Shown here: positions 56,689 to 64,000 of the stretch, piece after piece
How positions within the stretch are numbered: position 1 is the first letter of the stretch
Layout of the letters: each line of letters opens with the position of its first letter
Assembly (NCBI GenBank): GCA_050245915.1
Contig: JBFWWZ010000006.1
Coordinates: 1-64,000 of the forward strand
DNA from: JBDSKH01 sp050245915
Lineage (GTDB): Bacteria; Actinomycetota; Actinomycetes; Actinomycetales; Microbacteriaceae
Direction: 5' to 3'
Length of the DNA stretch: 64,000 nt
Notes under the pieces: generated by a model
Database searches by the model: none
Told to the model about the DNA's origin: nothing
Seen by the model: the letters and a program-made list of their open reading frames with translations, nothing else
Translations under genes and position numbers: made by a program

Positions 56689-57758
56689 GTCCGAAGATCG
56701 GACTCGCGCTATCCGGTGGTGGCTTCCGAGCAGCTGCCTTCGGCCTTGGCAGCCTGCGAGCGCTCCACGACCGCGGCCTTCTCCGTCAGGTGACGGTCGT
56801 TTCCGGAATCAGTGGCGGTAGCCTCCTCACGGCGATGTGGGCCTACGGGCCAGAACGGTTCGACGAGTTCGATGACTCCGTCACCGCCCTTCTGAGGAAC
56901 GGTCTTCAATCAGAACTCGTTCGACGCGCGTTTGCGCCACGCGCGACCGGGCGCGCCATCATCAGCGCTGTCCACGCGCTTGGCTCGCGACAAGGACGTT
57001 CCTATTCCCGCACTGACGCACTCGTCGAGGCACTGGCCGCGCGAGACTTCGGCGCCAGACTCGTTCAAGACATCACCCATGCGGGCACCAATACCGTTAT
57101 CTCATCAACCGACATGACGACCGGCAACGCCGTCCGATTCGGGAGCGCCCTCAGCGCATGCTCCCCATACGGCACGATCGTCAGCGACGTGACGGTCGCT
57201 GAAGCAGTTGCTGCCTCCGCAGCGTTCCCGATCCTGCTTCCTGCCCTCCACCGCAGTTACGAGTTCCGAGATAGGGACGGCGCGCACCGTACCGAGCACA
57301 TGGTCATGACCGACGGCGGCGTGTACGACAATCTCGGGCTCGCGCCCTTGCTTCCTGGCCGTTCAACGAGGCATAGCTCGCACGTCTACGATCTCGACTA
57401 CATCTTCGCCGTTGACGCGGGGCGCGGTCGCTCCGAGCGTTCAGCAGCTCGATTCATGATCGGCAGACTCGCCCAAAGCTTCGACATCACTCATACCAAG
57501 TCGCAAGACGCGGGTCGGAGCCGCGTCCACTTGGCCCGTGAGAGCGGCGACCTCAAGGGATTCGTTCACGTCTACCTCGGCATGCGAGACGAACGACTAC
57601 CAACACCCCTGGCGGACCTCGTTCCACGCGCGGAGGTCCATAACTATCCGACGAACTTCGCGCCCATGAAACCCGCCGACCTAGAGGCCATCGCAATCCG
57701 CGGGGAACAGCTCACCCGAACGTTGCTGAACACCTATACGTCTGATCTGGGTATGTAG
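56685..57758 (+). CDS. Patatin-like phospholipase, cargo operon gene 3
   Basis: A 357-residue patatin-fold lipid hydrolase. IGLALSGGGFRAAAFGLG supplies the oxyanion loop (11-15), VVSGISGGSL the nucleophile Ser43, and VMTDGGVYDN the dyad Asp210. No signal peptide or membrane helix. Patatin proteins are phospholipase effectors in CBASS (CapV) and other abortive defences, where they degrade the membrane. TTG 56685 overlaps the stop of gene 2 (TTGA), so it should be made together with the conjugation enzyme. The effector role is inferred. Confidence 0.9.
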   Translation: MSPKIGLALSGGGFRAAAFGLGSLRALHDRGLLRQVTVVSGISGGSLLTAMWAYGPERFDEFDDSVTALLRNGLQSELVRRAFAPRATGRAIISAVHALGSRQGRSYSRTDALVEALAARDFGARLVQDITHAGTNTVISSTDMTTGNAVRFGSALSACSPYGTIVSDVTVAEAVAASAAFPILLPALHRSYEFRDRDGAHRTEHMVMTDGGVYDNLGLAPLLPGRSTRHSSHVYDLDYIFAVDAGRGRSERSAARFMIGRLAQSFDITHTKSQDAGRSRVHLARESGDLKGFVHVYLGMRDERLPTPLADLVPRAEVHNYPTNFAPMKPADLEAIAIRGEQLTRTLLNTYTSDLGM

Positions 57759-57823
57759 CCGGCCTGCCGGGACCTTTGATGAAATGTGTTGGGATGGGAG
57801 CGAACACCACGCGCGCGCCTGCC

Positions 57824-59641
57824 CTACTCGTTGGAGTTCGAAGCCGCAGCGGGTGACGGAGGGCTCGCGCTCATTGGCAGCATCGCTGCCTCGACCTCTG
57901 CGCGCTGAGCGGTCAGGGCCTCTGCGTCCGGTCGGTCGAGCCAGTAGCGCATTGTGGTGATGATGGGCGGTGCAGAGCGCAGGAGGACGAGGGCTATGCC
58001 CTGGGGCAGGGTTCGGATGTCATCGACCTTCACGATCGGCACTCGACGAATTGAGCGCTGATTCGAGCGCAGGCCGCGCTCGCCGATGGTCACCGTGTCT
58101 GTTGTCTCGTCGCGTTCGCCGATCAGCGTGGACAAGTCCTGGAGGTGCCGTGTGTCGGTTCCTCCGCCCAGCACGATCTTGGTGATGCTCGCGTCCCACA
58201 TCGCGGTTGCGGCGTGGTCGCCCCAACGACCTCGAGCCTGGGCGAGTGACTGGAATACCGGCATCACTGTCAGCCCCGTGCCGCCACCCTCCGCCATGAG
58301 CACGGGGAGCGAGGGCAAGGGCGCGAGATTTCCGATCTCGTCGAGAGCAAGCAACACGGGCGGATCGAGCCGCGCGCCGGGCGAGCGAGCGGCGAGGCGT
58401 CGCGCAGTCTCCACGAGGTCTTCGATGAACGCAGCGACGAGCGACGAGGACGCCCCGGCTCCGGCTCCTGTCGCCAATAGGTAGAGGGTGCCAGAGTCGC
58501 GCAGGAACGCCTCGGGGTCGAACTGCTCGTCTTCCGTGGGGCTCACGGCCTCCAGCACTCTCGGGTCGGCCAGGGATGCGAGGGAGAGGGAGACGCCCTG
58601 CCAGATGGAGTCTCGGGTTCGCGGGTCCGATTGCAGCATCCCGTCGAGCGACTCGGCCCACCCGGTCGCGGCCTGTGGGTGCGACGAGAGGATCGAGACG
58701 GCATCCGCGGCGGCTGCGGGATCGAGAGTCCAACGGAACAGCTCGGCGGGCTGCCGGTGATCAAGGGCAGCGGCGTGCAGTAGCGCCTGCAGCGCGGTGC
58801 GCGTCTTGCCCTCCCAGAAGCCGCCATTCTCGACGGAGGGGCCGGAGAGCCCGGTCCCCGCGGCGAGGCCGGTGCCGCGGATCATCGCCGTCAGCGGCAG
58901 CTCGCATCCGTGGATCGGCGACCACCGCAAGCCTGCCGGCACACCTTCGGCGAGGTGCTGGGGATCGAACACCGAGACTGGGCCGCCGCGTGCCTGACGA
59001 GCACGGAGGGTCGCTGTGAGGTTGTCCGGCCGGGTCGAGGTCGTTATGACGGCACCGGGCGCGTCGAGGATCGTGTTGATGACGATGTTCGCGCCCTTGC
59101 CGGATCTCGGCGGGCCGAGGAGCAAGATCGAGTCCTCGACGGAAGTCCACACGCGCTTGCCGCGCGACCGGCCGAGTAGGTAGCCGACCTGCTCGGGCTT
59201 CGGGTCGACGAGTGAGGGACGTAGCGTCTTCGCGCGGCGGAGGAGGTCGCGTTCGGATGCGGCGCGCTGCACGTCGCGCGCCTCAGCGACGCCTTCGATT
59301 CGATTCGGGTCGGCCTTGGCGCGTTTGCCCAGCTCTCGCACCCACTGCCAGATGAACCACGCCGCTAGGCCAACGGTGGCGAGCAGCAGAGAGGCTGTGA
59401 TCCAGTAAGCGACGGGATTGAGCGAAGCGGAGCCGAGCGCTGCGCCAGGATCGTCGGCGCGGAAGATTACGCCGACTCCCGCTTCGAGACCCGCCGTGGG
59501 TTGGGGCGCGCCCGTGGCAAACGCGCTGATGCTCCCGGCGACGCGAAGCGCTCCGGCCAGCAGCATCGCGCCGATGAGCGCGCCCAATGCGAGATTGGTC
59601 AGTTCGTCGCCGAATGCCCCGGCCCGCGGCGAGCTCGTCAT
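57824..59641 (-). CDS. Type IV coupling protein, VirD4/TraG family
   Basis: A 605-residue ATPase that links the DNA relaxosome to the secretion channel. Two N-terminal membrane helices (about 16-38 and 78-98), then the motor domain with Walker A LLGPPRSGKGANIV (176-183), Walker B VLLALDEIGNLAPLPSLP and MPVFQSLAQARGRWG with the arginine-sensor region. The tail is Ser/Pro-rich. ATG 59641 overlaps the upstream gene by 4 bp (ATGA). Confidence 0.92.
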   Translation of the reverse strand: MTSSPRAGAFGDELTNLALGALIGAMLLAGALRVAGSISAFATGAPQPTAGLEAGVGVIFRADDPGAALGSASLNPVAYWITASLLLATVGLAAWFIWQWVRELGKRAKADPNRIEGVAEARDVQRAASERDLLRRAKTLRPSLVDPKPEQVGYLLGRSRGKRVWTSVEDSILLLGPPRSGKGANIVINTILDAPGAVITTSTRPDNLTATLRARQARGGPVSVFDPQHLAEGVPAGLRWSPIHGCELPLTAMIRGTGLAAGTGLSGPSVENGGFWEGKTRTALQALLHAAALDHRQPAELFRWTLDPAAAADAVSILSSHPQAATGWAESLDGMLQSDPRTRDSIWQGVSLSLASLADPRVLEAVSPTEDEQFDPEAFLRDSGTLYLLATGAGAGASSSLVAAFIEDLVETARRLAARSPGARLDPPVLLALDEIGNLAPLPSLPVLMAEGGGTGLTVMPVFQSLAQARGRWGDHAATAMWDASITKIVLGGGTDTRHLQDLSTLIGERDETTDTVTIGERGLRSNQRSIRRVPIVKVDDIRTLPQGIALVLLRSAPPIITTMRYWLDRPDAEALTAQRAEVEAAMLPMSASPPSPAAASNSNE

Positions 59642-60219
59642 GACACGCGATCAACGACGCAAGTGCCCGAGACGCGGCCGAGCAGGATGACCTCGTGCGT
59701 TGGGCTCAGATCGAGCAGGCCCGGCTCGATCTGAGTTCGTGTCGCACCCTCGCGGCCTGCGGCAGTGTGCCGGACGATGACCGCCACGGCGACCTCCTCA
59801 CCGGGCACGAAGCCTCCGTCGTGCTCAACTGCGAGGAGATGCGTCGAATCGGTCTTGTCGGGTTCGAGGGGTTCGTGCTGTGCTGAGGCCGGCGATTGCT
59901 CCTCGGGCAAGGCGGGCGGGTCGGGGCGGTAGGACAGCGGAGCGGTCACGATGTCCGTATAAACGGTGCCGTCGAGTTCATGCACCACGACGCGCACCGG
60001 CGAGTGGCGCTGCTCGATAACTGAGCTGATGATCTGAGCAAAGGAGGGTCGTTGCCAGGGCGGCGCGAACGTTGACGGGCCGAACGGCTCCCCGTCAACG
60101 AGGACGCGTAGCGTGGAGTCCGACTGCACGGTCATGGTCACAACCGGAAGCACAGGCGGAAGGTTGGTCGAGCCGTCGTGTTCGGCCGCTCGGCGTCTCC
60201 GCGGAAGGGCGATGGTCAT
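59638..60219 (-). CDS. Hypothetical conjugation-cluster protein
   Basis: A 193-residue soluble protein starting MTIALPRRRRAAEHDGSTN. It has two beta-rich segments (VVTMTVQSDSTLRVLVDGEPFGP; PVRVVVHELDGTVYTDIVTA) joined by an acidic linker. I do not recognise it. The frame is open upstream to 60624, but ATG 60219 is the right start because it follows the VirB4-like stop by 1 bp. It is coupled to the coupling-protein gene, so it probably works with it. Confidence 0.68.
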   Translation of the reverse strand: MTIALPRRRRAAEHDGSTNLPPVLPVVTMTVQSDSTLRVLVDGEPFGPSTFAPPWQRPSFAQIISSVIEQRHSPVRVVVHELDGTVYTDIVTAPLSYRPDPPALPEEQSPASAQHEPLEPDKTDSTHLLAVEHDGGFVPGEEVAVAVIVRHTAAGREGATRTQIEPGLLDLSPTHEVILLGRVSGTCVVDRVS

Positions 60220-60220
60220 C

Positions 60221-61705
60221 TCATGCTCCTCTGGCCTTCTGGCCTGTCTCGTACATCGCAAGTTCGGCGGGGTGGAGCTGGTGCTGGACGACGAACGAGC
60301 GGTTCTTGATCCTCCACAGTCCCTGCCCGGTCCCGAGGCCTGGCAGCAGCCCTTGCTCCGTGCCGGTGAGCCCGAGAGCCTGCGCGGTCGCACCGAGCTG
60401 ATCGCTCTCCTGCCGGTAGATGACCCGCGTCTCGGCGTTGGCGAGCAGGGACGAGGCGAGGGCGCGCATTGCCGAGCCTTGGTCGCCCACGTTGTCGAGG
60501 TCGCTGAGCTTGTGGAAGATGAGCAGGTTCGCGATGCCGTAGTGCCGCGCGAGTCGCCACTGTGCGTCCATCCGGCGCAGCAATGCCGGGTGCGACATGA
60601 GTCGCCACGCCTCGTCGTACACAACCCATCGTTGTCCGCCAGCCGGGTCCAGTAGCGCCGACTCCATCCACGCCGACGAGCACGTCATGAGCACGGAGAT
60701 GAGCGTCGAGTTTTCTGCCACCCGCGACAGGTCGAGTGACACCATCGGCAGTGACGGGTCGAACCGCACGGTGCTTGGGCCGTCGAAGAGCCCCGCCAAG
60801 TCGCCAGCCACGAGTCTCCGCAGCGCGTGCCCGACGAGTCGGCCGTCTTCGGCGAGCCTGCCGTCGCCGTCTCCTGCGCTCGGGGCGAGGATGCGGTCGA
60901 CCACCATCGGGAGGATCGGAACCTCCGCCCCGCGCACCGCGTCGGCGAGCGCGAGGTCAACGGCGGTGTGTTCTAGCGGGGTCAGGCCGCGGTCGAGGAC
61001 CGTCTCAGCAAGCGCGCCGATGAGGTCGCGCCGCCGCGAGGTCACCTGGCTTTGCCACTCGGCATCACTGAGGCCCGAGGGACGATGACCCTCATCGAGC
61101 GGGTTCAGTCGCGTGGACATCCCATGCCCGAGCACGATCGCCCGTCCGCCGACCGCTTCGGCGACGGCGGTGTGCTCGCCCTTCGGATCGCCGGGCACGT
61201 AGACCCGTCGACCGAACGGAATAGAGCGCGTATAGAGGCTCTTGGCGAGCGAGGACTTGCCGGAACCGACGATTCCGGCGAGGACGATGTTCGGCGCGGT
61301 GATGATGCCCTGGGCGTACAGCACCCACGGGTCGTAGACGAAAGACGCCCCGCTGTAGAGATCCTGGCCGACGAACACCCCAGCAGAGCCGAGTCCGCCC
61401 TCGGCGAGGAACGGATATGCCCCGGCCAACGTCGCGCTCGTGTCCTGATGCCGCGCCAACCGGAGGCGGCCAGGCGTTCGCAACGCGGCAGGGCGCGCTT
61501 CCCCCGACGGCGGGAGGTAAGTCGTTGCCCGTTGTGCCTCGCGATCCGCGTCCCACGCCGCCCGCGCCCGGTCTCGGTGTCCCTTGCGGTCGGCGGCCTC
61601 GATGTCGTTCGCCGCTCGCCGTCGGGCCTTCCGAGCGGCGCGAGGCTCGCCCGACGGGTCGAGCAGGACAGCGGTGTGAAGGCGCTCGGTGTCGTCGGGG
61701 CTCAC
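60221..61705 (-). CDS. VirB4/TraE-like ATPase (motor part)
   Basis: A 494-residue P-loop ATPase. Walker A LAGIVGSGKSSLAKSLY (144-151), a DPKGE motif after RRVYVPG, Walker B RWVVYDEAWRLMSHP and a late LIFHKLSDLDNVGDQGS sensor region are typical of VirB4-type secretion ATPases in Gram-positive ICEs. In actinobacteria the VirB4 N-terminal part is often a separate protein of SCO6880 type, here at 62172-63638. GTG 61705. Confidence 0.88.
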   Translation of the reverse strand: MSPDDTERLHTAVLLDPSGEPRAARKARRRAANDIEAADRKGHRDRARAAWDADREAQRATTYLPPSGEARPAALRTPGRLRLARHQDTSATLAGAYPFLAEGGLGSAGVFVGQDLYSGASFVYDPWVLYAQGIITAPNIVLAGIVGSGKSSLAKSLYTRSIPFGRRVYVPGDPKGEHTAVAEAVGGRAIVLGHGMSTRLNPLDEGHRPSGLSDAEWQSQVTSRRRDLIGALAETVLDRGLTPLEHTAVDLALADAVRGAEVPILPMVVDRILAPSAGDGDGRLAEDGRLVGHALRRLVAGDLAGLFDGPSTVRFDPSLPMVSLDLSRVAENSTLISVLMTCSSAWMESALLDPAGGQRWVVYDEAWRLMSHPALLRRMDAQWRLARHYGIANLLIFHKLSDLDNVGDQGSAMRALASSLLANAETRVIYRQESDQLGATAQALGLTGTEQGLLPGLGTGQGLWRIKNRSFVVQHQLHPAELAMYETGQKARGA

Positions 61706-62139
61706 AGCGACAGCCCCTTCCGTGACGTCACGGGACGCGCCTCGAATGGATCTCGTCCGAAAGGGTCGAGCGCGGGCTCATCGAGGGCGGGAGCCGGATG
61801 CCATGCGATCCGCCCCGAATGCTGAGACGCCTCATCGACGGCGCGCTCGGCCTGGCCGACGAGGGCAGCCGCGCGGCGCAGAGCAGTCGCGGCAGCGTCG
61901 GCCTCGATCAGCCCGCCGCTGCGGTCGCCGCTGTCGAGGAACGCTCCGTCCTGGTGGCGAACGTGCGTCGCCGCAACCTGCTCCAGCACTTGCTCTAGCG
62001 AGCGCAGTGTCCCCAGAAGCTCTCCGACCACAAGGTAGGTGTCCGCGGGCTCAGCGAAAGTTCGAGTTGCGTGCGCGAGCGCTCGCACAGCCTCGCGAGC
62101 ATCCGCCGCGTCCTCGACGGGGTTGCTGAAGGTCGGCAT
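61702..62139 (-). CDS. Hypothetical helical protein of the conjugation cluster
   Basis: A 145-residue protein starting MPTFSNPVEDAADAREAVRA. The first ~100 residues are amphipathic helices (a four-helix-like pattern), then a linker with FGRDPFEARPV. Its stop overlaps the GTG of the ATPase gene by 4 bp. Function unknown; a partner of the secretion ATPase is possible. Confidence 0.65.
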   Translation of the reverse strand: MPTFSNPVEDAADAREAVRALAHATRTFAEPADTYLVVGELLGTLRSLEQVLEQVAATHVRHQDGAFLDSGDRSGGLIEADAAATALRRAAALVGQAERAVDEASQHSGRIAWHPAPALDEPALDPFGRDPFEARPVTSRKGLSL

Positions 62140-62171
62140 CACTACTCCTTGCGGTGTCGATGGAGGGGGCG

Positions 62172-63638
62172 TCACAGGTCTCGGCAGAGCGGCAGGGCGG
62201 CGACCGCGAAGGCGCTGGCCTGCTGGCCGACAAGCCGGCGCGTCTCGCAGGACGCCTGCACAGCGGCTTGCTCGATGGCCGCGGCGGCAGCATCCAGTTC
62301 GTCGATCGTGGGCGCGGACACGGAGATGAGGCCGGTGTAGCGGAGCACGCCGTGCCCCGAGGTGAGGTCGGACTCCTGCTGGAGCACATCCTGATATTCG
62401 GCCGTGCGCGAGGCATCCTCGACCTGGCCGATCTTGGCGCGCTGAGTGGCGTCGGAGAGCAGTCCGACCTTCTTCTTCCGCAGGTCGCGTGCTGCGATGT
62501 CGGCGCGAACCGGGGTGCAGATGAGCGAGAACGTGCGCTGCACGCCCGAGGTGAGCAGGAGCGGCGCGAGGAATCCGGGAAACACCTGCGAACGCGGCCA
62601 CTCGGAGAGCCAGAGCACCGTGTGGTGCGCGGAGTCGGTGCGCACGCGATCCCAGCTCTCGGCCACCGCGACTGGCCCCGCGGTGGCGAGGGAACGCCCG
62701 ACATCGGCATGCCGCTCAAGTGCGGGCGCGGCAGCCGGGTCATAAGCGGAGCGCAGGATGACCGCGACCTCGCCAGGCTCGAGCCAACCGGTCGCGGTAA
62801 GGTCCGCAGCGCGCAGCGCCGAGACAAGGGTGGTCATCTCCTGCCGCAGCACCGCGGCCGCTCCACGGATGCCGCTGCCCGCGGAGCGGATCTGTCGCGC
62901 CGAGGCGCTCATGTCGAGCGCAATCGAGATGGTGGTCGCGTGGCGCTCGCCGGCAGGCCCCGCACGCTCGATCAACTCCCGATAAGTGGTCGCGGGCCAG
63001 GAGCCATCGTCTGTGCCGTGCCTGGCCCACCACTCCGCGAGGCCGGTTCCGGAGTCCGGCAGCGTGCGTTCGCAGACCTGAAGCCGGGCAACGCGTCCCG
63101 AGCGGCAGACAGTGGCGAGCACTCGACCCCAGCCGTTGACTCGTCGCTCCTGCTCGCCCGGATCGAGCAGCACGAACGCCGGGTGCGTCAGCCCCAGCAC
63201 CGCGGTCACCGTCTGGGCATGTGGGTCATGCACCATCGCGGCGCCCGTCTCGGGATCTACCCACTCGCGCAACGCCGTCGCATCGCCGGGGAGCGCGAGC
63301 GTGCCCACAGGCCGCGGCTTGATGACGCGGCGGCGGAAGATCAGCTGCCCGGCGGTGCTCCGCCAAATCCAGCGGGACACGATGGGCAACCAGTCCACGA
63401 GCCTGCGCCTCGCCACCGAGACGATGGCGAGCAGCAGGCAGGTGAGCCAGATCGGCGATGTCCAGACCAGCCCCATGCCCCCGTCCGTGTAGATCGTCGC
63501 GACGACGGTGACCACGCCTATCCCCAGCACGATCAACTGCGAGATCGAAAGCCCCAGCAATACGCCACGGTGCGCGAGGCGCGAGAACTGCACGGGGGAG
63601 AGCTGCTGGCCGGGGGCCGGTGGATGCTCGGTTGCCAT
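62172..63638 (-). CDS. SCO6880-family type IV secretion protein
   Basis: A 488-residue protein with two or three N-terminal membrane helices (about 25-47, 55-75) in a PrgI-like region, then a soluble part that matches the N-terminal half of VirB4 (AVLGLTHPAFVLLDPGEQERRVNGWGRVL; TFSLICTPVRADIAARDLRKKK). No Walker motifs, so it should work with the separate ATPase at 60221. The ATG at 63638 lies 3 bp after the stop of the upstream gene. Confidence 0.87.
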   Translation of the reverse strand: MATEHPPAPGQQLSPVQFSRLAHRGVLLGLSISQLIVLGIGVVTVVATIYTDGGMGLVWTSPIWLTCLLLAIVSVARRRLVDWLPIVSRWIWRSTAGQLIFRRRVIKPRPVGTLALPGDATALREWVDPETGAAMVHDPHAQTVTAVLGLTHPAFVLLDPGEQERRVNGWGRVLATVCRSGRVARLQVCERTLPDSGTGLAEWWARHGTDDGSWPATTYRELIERAGPAGERHATTISIALDMSASARQIRSAGSGIRGAAAVLRQEMTTLVSALRAADLTATGWLEPGEVAVILRSAYDPAAAPALERHADVGRSLATAGPVAVAESWDRVRTDSAHHTVLWLSEWPRSQVFPGFLAPLLLTSGVQRTFSLICTPVRADIAARDLRKKKVGLLSDATQRAKIGQVEDASRTAEYQDVLQQESDLTSGHGVLRYTGLISVSAPTIDELDAAAAAIEQAAVQASCETRRLVGQQASAFAVAALPLCRDL

Positions 63639-63641
63639 CTG

Positions 63642-64000
63642 CTACCCCTTCCGTGGCGTGACAGGCGCAGCCGACCGCGGCTGAGGAGGGGGTGGCGCGG
63701 AGGCGTGGGCCTGGCCGGCGGCAGACCCGCCGACCGCGGCACCAGCCTTCGGTCCGGCGGTCGCCGCGGCCTTGACGACTTGCGCACCGACGACCGCGGC
63801 TGCCGCAGGCCCCGCCGCCGCACCTCCGGCTCCCGCCGCGCCTCCCGAAGCAGCGGCTCCGCCGCCGGAAGCCGCCGCTCCGCCACCGGCGCCTGCGGCT
63901 CCAGCACCGCCGCTCGTTGCTCCGCCCACGGCCGGCGCACTACTCGGCGCGGGAGGAGTCCCGCCGCCGCTCCCGCCCTGTCCGTCGAGTACGGACTTCG
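63642..64000 (-). CDS. C-terminal part of a Gly/Ala-rich secretion-channel protein (partial)
   Basis: The frame is open from the window end to TAG 63644-63642. The 118 readable residues are almost only Gly, Ala, Pro and Ser (GGAAASGGGAAASGGAAGAG) with a basic tip VTPRKG. This is the usual disordered tail of TrbL/VirB6-like multi-helix channel proteins found ahead of SCO6880-type genes in actinobacterial ICEs; the membrane part is outside the window, so the family is inferred from position. Confidence 0.6.
   Translation of the reverse strand, partial: KSVLDGQGGSGGGTPPAPSSAPAVGGATSGGAGAAGAGGGAAASGGGAAASGGAAGAGGAAAGPAAAAVVGAQVVKAAATAGPKAGAAVGGSAAGQAHASAPPPPQPRSAAPVTPRKG

Larger units (their letters stand above)
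43284..64000. mobile_element. Integrative and conjugative element (left part)
   Basis: The region after the tRNA holds excisionase, tyrosine integrase, SSB, a methylase-helicase, DUF4913, VirD4-type coupling protein, VirB4/SCO6880-type proteins and a membrane-channel protein, which together make a conjugative element with type IV secretion. The left end lies between the tRNA 3' end and 43465; the right end is beyond the window. The exact attachment core cannot be defined without the other end. Confidence 0.85.

Noticed and set aside
52910..57758. BilABCD-type system
   Set aside because: No separate ubiquitin-like protein gene is found, and E1, E2 and JAB are fused in one chain.
57759..57823. 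Terminator between the patatin and coupling-protein genes
   Set aside because: Only short, weak stems without a T-tract; I see nothing convincing in these 65 bp.
52726..57824. Canonical CBASS locus
   Set aside because: No nucleotidyltransferase (GS-x-DxD pattern) is encoded in or next to the operon; only the Cap2/Cap3-like and patatin parts are present.
43284..64000. Prophage
   Set aside because: No capsid, terminase, portal or lysis genes; the transfer genes are those of a conjugative element.
1..64000. CRISPR arrays and rRNA genes
   Set aside because: No regularly spaced direct repeats and no rRNA sequence seen; the intergenic repeats are single or paired palindromes.

Overview
The window is high-GC DNA with GTG/TTG starts, tightly packed genes and frequent 4-base stop/start overlaps. 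Gene content and order point to an actinobacterium of the Microbacteriaceae, most like Microbacterium; this is inferred from family content and synteny, not from a marker gene. Two blocks of the core chromosome look like Mycobacterium tuberculosis neighbourhoods as I remember them: O-methyltransferase / tatB / mrp / DUF1003 / MgtE_N-CBS / stress protein, and nudC / uvrD2 / E1-like protein / zincin / PDZ-Lon protease / UPF0182.

Layout. 1-118 is the tail of an IS481-type transposase. 156-20.4 kb holds housekeeping genes: the lysine/diaminopimelate genes dapD and dapE, a membrane mannosyltransferase, tatB, gabD2, two transport and amino-acid genes, LysR regulators, mrp, aminopeptidase P, a PHP phosphoesterase and a DEAD-box helicase. 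20.4-31 kb holds alanine dehydrogenase with its Lrp-type regulator and the AdnA-AdnB double-strand-break helicase-nuclease. 31-43.2 kb holds a transporter with its LysR regulator, a degenerate kinase, NudC, a UvrD2-like helicase and a conserved envelope/protease group ending at an initiator tRNA gene (43210-43283).

Directly after the tRNA, an integrative and conjugative element (ICE) begins and continues past the window end. It carries excisionase, tyrosine integrase, a two-gene toxin-antitoxin pair with a PIN-domain toxin, a giant methylase-helicase, DUF4913, a single-strand DNA-binding protein, a VirD4-type coupling protein, VirB4/SCO6880-type secretion proteins and a Gly/Ala-rich membrane-channel protein cut by the window end. 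Nearly all ICE backbone genes lie on the minus strand.

Inside the ICE, on the opposite strand and with less GC-extreme codon use, is the most interesting cargo: a three-gene operon at 52910-57758. It encodes a metallo-beta-lactamase-fold hydrolase, one polypeptide carrying E2, E1 and JAB (ubiquitin-type conjugation and deconjugation) domains, and a patatin phospholipase. The genes are translationally coupled through TTGA overlaps. The parts resemble CBASS type II (Cap2, Cap3, phospholipase effector) but no CD-NTase is present and the metallo-beta-lactamase protein takes its place. I propose it as an anti-phage or anti-plasmid defence module.

A second theme is promoter architecture: many starts lie exactly 6 nt after a TANNNT -10 element, so the mRNAs are probably leaderless. 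At dapD/dapE two divergent genes share almost the same -10 hexamer in a 17-bp gap.
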